Positions 61,764-64,000 of a stretch of 64,000 bases of DNA are shown piece by piece. The stretch comes from an uncultured Alphaproteobacteria bacterium (GTDB lineage Bacteria > Pseudomonadota > Alphaproteobacteria > Rhodobacterales > Rhodobacteraceae): assembly GCA_902581005.1 (NCBI GenBank), contig CACHMT010000006.1:17333-81332 (forward strand), read 5' to 3'. Each line of letters opens with the position of its first letter. Position 1 is the stretch's first letter. The position numbers were made by a program, and so were the translations under genes. The notes beneath the pieces were generated by a model, which was not told where the DNA came from, made no database searches, and was given only the letters and a program-made list of their open reading frames with translations.

Positions 61764-62348
61764 TTATAAGCTTCCTTTCGTAGACGCTATCATATCCACA
61801 CCTTTATTTTTTTCAATGGCCATTTTAATTGATTTACCCGTAGCCTTAAAAATGGCCTCTGAGATGTGATGGGAATTGAAACCATCAAGCATTTCCACAT
61901 GGAGTGTGGTACCTGAGTTTGTGCTGAACGCATTGAAAAACTCACGCACAAGCTCTAGATCAAAATTACCAACTCTGTTAGTTGGAAAGTTTACTTTCCA
62001 ACTGAGAAACGACCGTCCTGAAAAATCTAGAGCAACCCTTATCAAGGCATCATCCATAGGAAGTAAAAAAAAGCCGTATCTATTAATTCCTTTCTTATCC
62101 CCCAGAGCTTCGACAAAAGCCTTTCCCAAACAAATCCCACAATCCTCAACAGAGTGATGGAAATCAATATCGATATCCCCTTGTGCATTTAATTCAAGGT
62201 CAACTGAAGAATGGAAAGTAAGTTGTTCAAGCATATGATCAAAGAAGGGGATATTAGTTTTAATTTTACCTTTCCCAACACCGTCTAGGTCTAAAACCAA
62301 ATTAACCTTGGTCTCATTAGTAATTCTTTCTATTGTAGAAGTTCGCAT
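61764..62348 (-). CDS. hisB: Imidazoleglycerol-phosphate dehydratase
   Basis: This 194-residue manganese enzyme dehydrates IGP. FFDHMLEQLTFHSSVDLELN near residue 32 and DIDFHHSVEDCGICLGKAFV near residue 60 carry the His-rich metal sites, repeated in SHHISEAIFKATGKSIKMAI near the C-terminus. I start at ATG 62348, giving the normal MRTSTIERITNETKVNLVLD N-terminus. The longest frame would begin at 62474, overlapping the divergent coiled-coil gene. It heads the his transcript. Confidence 0.95.
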   Translation of the reverse strand: MRTSTIERITNETKVNLVLDLDGVGKGKIKTNIPFFDHMLEQLTFHSSVDLELNAQGDIDIDFHHSVEDCGICLGKAFVEALGDKKGINRYGFFLLPMDDALIRVALDFSGRSFLSWKVNFPTNRVGNFDLELVREFFNAFSTNSGTTLHVEMLDGFNSHHISEAIFKATGKSIKMAIEKNKGVDMIASTKGSL

Positions 62349-62464
62349 TTGCTTACCATTAATTTTTTTGGCTTTAATTTTCCGCTTCGTTAGGGTATAA
62401 AATAGGGCTAATTGGCCGATTAACTGTCTTTGTAGCATCAAACTTATTTCATTACGAGAGAAAA

Positions 62465-63544
62465 ATGGTCTCAAAAAATTCTAGAAGAAATCGGACTATG
62501 CTGTTGATCGTAGGAGCTACTTTTTTTAGTTTAACACTTTATTCCGGTGAGATAATAGCTGCGTTAGTGAAATCAAATCTACTAACGATTAATCTTGAAG
62601 AAATAAGTGATGATATTGAAAGCAAAAACAGAAAGATGCTTGCAAATCGACAGCTTGAAGAGGTGACCTCTAAACTACTAAATACAGAAAAATTGTTGCT
62701 CGACAGCAGTCAAGAATTATCTAAATTAGAAATGGCTAGAAAGGATTTGCAATCGGAGAAGGAGAAACTAAAGCAAAGTATTGAAAAGCTTAAATTTGAA
62801 CTGGTAGACCAACAAAACAAAAAAAAATTAGCCGAAAATAAAAAAGGAAAAACTAAAAGTGAGCTGGAACTACTGAAAAACGAAAACGAGCAGTTGAAGG
62901 AAAAGATTAGCGCTTTGGATAAAGTGGCTCTAGAAAAAAGCAACTTGGAAAGTGCATTGAACGATTTAGAGAATAAAAATAGAAGTTTAATAAAACAAGT
63001 AAAAAGTGTGCCTGATAAAGAAAAATTATTGGAAAGGTCACAAGAACTTAAACAGAAAATAGTTTCGCTTAATGAACAACTTACTACACAAAAAATGCTT
63101 ATTGAGGGCTATGAGTCAAATCAACAAATTCAATTGAATAGTATTAGTGGCTCTGAAACTGATAATAATGACAATTACAAAAAGCTGATACTAGACTTAA
63201 AGAAAGAACACAGAAATGAGGTTGGAAAATTAAAGAGTGAGATAGCGCGAACAGAAAAATATAGAGTTAATTTTGACGAGTTGAATGGTATTAAAGTCGT
63301 ATTTTCTGGTTTTATGGGTTATGACCTTGAACGTAAAGAGATAATATTTATGACTAGGGAAGGTCAGAAAATAATGATGGTTCAAGACAACTTTACTGGC
63401 ACTTTAGTTGGTGAGTGTGGTTTGCCTGTTATATCCAGCGAGAATGAAACTAGGTGTGCAGCAACCATAATAGCTCGGCTGCTTTTCCATAAAGATGGTC
63501 CAATAATGAAGGGCTTGGAAATTGTTGAGGTAAGAAAGAAATAA
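62465..63544 (+). CDS. Membrane-anchored coiled-coil protein of unknown function
   Basis: This 359-residue protein has a short basic N-terminus and one helix at about residues 12-35, so it is probably anchored in the inner membrane with a periplasmic body. Residues about 60-200 form a long coiled coil (LEMARKDLQSEKEKLKQSIE and beyond). A globular C-terminal domain from about residue 270 contains NGIKVVFSGFMGYDLERKEI, VGECGLPVISSENETRCAAT and LLFHKDGPIMKGLEIVEVRK. I recognise no family. The next gene encodes a lytic transglycosylase, so an envelope role is plausible. Confidence 0.7.
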   Translation: MVSKNSRRNRTMLLIVGATFFSLTLYSGEIIAALVKSNLLTINLEEISDDIESKNRKMLANRQLEEVTSKLLNTEKLLLDSSQELSKLEMARKDLQSEKEKLKQSIEKLKFELVDQQNKKKLAENKKGKTKSELELLKNENEQLKEKISALDKVALEKSNLESALNDLENKNRSLIKQVKSVPDKEKLLERSQELKQKIVSLNEQLTTQKMLIEGYESNQQIQLNSISGSETDNNDNYKKLILDLKKEHRNEVGKLKSEIARTEKYRVNFDELNGIKVVFSGFMGYDLERKEIIFMTREGQKIMMVQDNFTGTLVGECGLPVISSENETRCAATIIARLLFHKDGPIMKGLEIVEVRKK

Positions 63545-63583
63545 AATAACCCACATTGGCATGTTCATTGCAAATTGCGTCGC

Positions 63584-64000
63584 ATGATCATAATAAATGT
63601 ACGATTCCTCAAGTATAAAATCCCCTTTTTTATTATTATTTTCACGTTAATATCAAACTTTGGTGGGGGATATTCCCAGTCACTAAATAGTTACCAAGAT
63701 GCATTACGGTGTGAGTATCTGGCCTTAGATGCCGAAAAAAAGTATGGATTACCGGAAAACATCCTGCTCAGTATATCAAGAGTTGAGTCAGGTTATCAAA
63801 AAGTAGATGGAGTTATAAGAGCTTGGCCGTGGACATTAAATGCGGGAGGTGATAGCGCTTATTTTCAGAATAAAGAAGATGCTTTGCGTCATTTGGAAGA
63901 AAGAATTAAAAAGGGTGTTACGAATATCGACATTGGCTGTATGCAGCTAAATTTTCGTTGGCACAAAGATTTTTTTAATAACTTAAGCGAAATGATAAAC
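63584..64000 (+). CDS. SLT-domain lytic transglycosylase, 5' part
   Basis: The gene is cut by the right edge; 139 residues are visible. From ATG 63584 a hydrophobic segment near residues 14-30 (KIPFFIIIFTLISNFGGG) looks like a signal peptide. The mature part has EKKYGLPENILLSISRVESG with the catalytic Glu near residue 67, AWPWTLNAGG, and NIDIGCMQLNFRWH, which is typical of the VirB1/flagellar-associated branch of SLT transglycosylases. It should cleave peptidoglycan glycan strands in the periplasm. Its function beyond the window is unresolved. Confidence 0.88.
   Translation, partial: MIIINVRFLKYKIPFFIIIFTLISNFGGGYSQSLNSYQDALRCEYLALDAEKKYGLPENILLSISRVESGYQKVDGVIRAWPWTLNAGGDSAYFQNKEDALRHLEERIKKGVTNIDIGCMQLNFRWHKDFFNNLSEMIN

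Overview
The window is an AT-rich chromosomal segment of an alphaproteobacterium, most likely a marine lineage with a compact genome. The lineage call rests on several family signatures. These are a class I lysyl-tRNA synthetase, an NDUFS4-like complex I accessory subunit, an archaeal/Mbh-type Mrp operon, the hisB-hisH-hisA-hisF-hisE set and tight gene spacing with overlapping starts. TTG starts are common. I cannot name the genus from sequence alone.

Layout, left to right. Positions 1-4280 hold the 5' part of a CPA2 (KefB-type) antiporter, two DMT exporters, a GFA-domain protein, a DUF1330 protein and a two-domain protein of unknown function. Positions 4415-6446 form a polyamine locus. A structured leader precedes an AdoMet-decarboxylase-like paralog, then spermidine synthase, then a canonical AdoMet decarboxylase. 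Positions about 6530-13704 are a tandem genomic island at tRNA-Gln(UUG). Three partial copies of the tRNA 3' half and four copies of a probable recombinase arm-site repeat separate small cargo blocks: a DUF1330 gene and its decayed copy, a DMT transporter, DUF924, an MDR oxidoreductase, an orphan 162-aa gene, and a DUF2182/DUF1326 pair. No integrase gene is present.

After kdsA, a ten-gene Mrp-like cation/proton antiporter operon (14696-22156) runs on the plus strand and contains three antiporter-type subunits. The minus strand then carries a 2-hydroxyacid dehydrogenase, the elongasome cluster mreB-mreC-mreD-mrdA-rodA and, upstream of it, an 18-repeat MORN protein. Positions 30224-44662 are housekeeping: nadE, gltX, ettA, nadD, dacB, a TerB protein, class I lysS, uvrB, an NDUFS4-like gene, tRNA-Arg(UCU), another DMT transporter and pgi. 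A small heat-shock gene follows.

Positions 45402-50872 are a thiamin salvage operon under a TPP riboswitch: thiM, thiE, thiD, an HMP-type ABC transporter and tenA. Positions 51109-57447 are acyl-CoA metabolism and a complete valine-degradation operon from isobutyryl-CoA onward. Positions 57565-62348 hold a 27-aa lipoprotein, a glutathione peroxidase, a 34-aa membrane peptide, psiE and the his genes. The window closes with a membrane-anchored coiled-coil protein and a truncated SLT-domain lytic transglycosylase.

The most interesting regions are the polyamine locus and the tRNA-Gln island. In the first, the SpeD paralog keeps the autoprocessing Ser/His/Cys set but has changed flanking residues, and it sits behind a structured leader. 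The second is a tandem array of small integrase-less elements.
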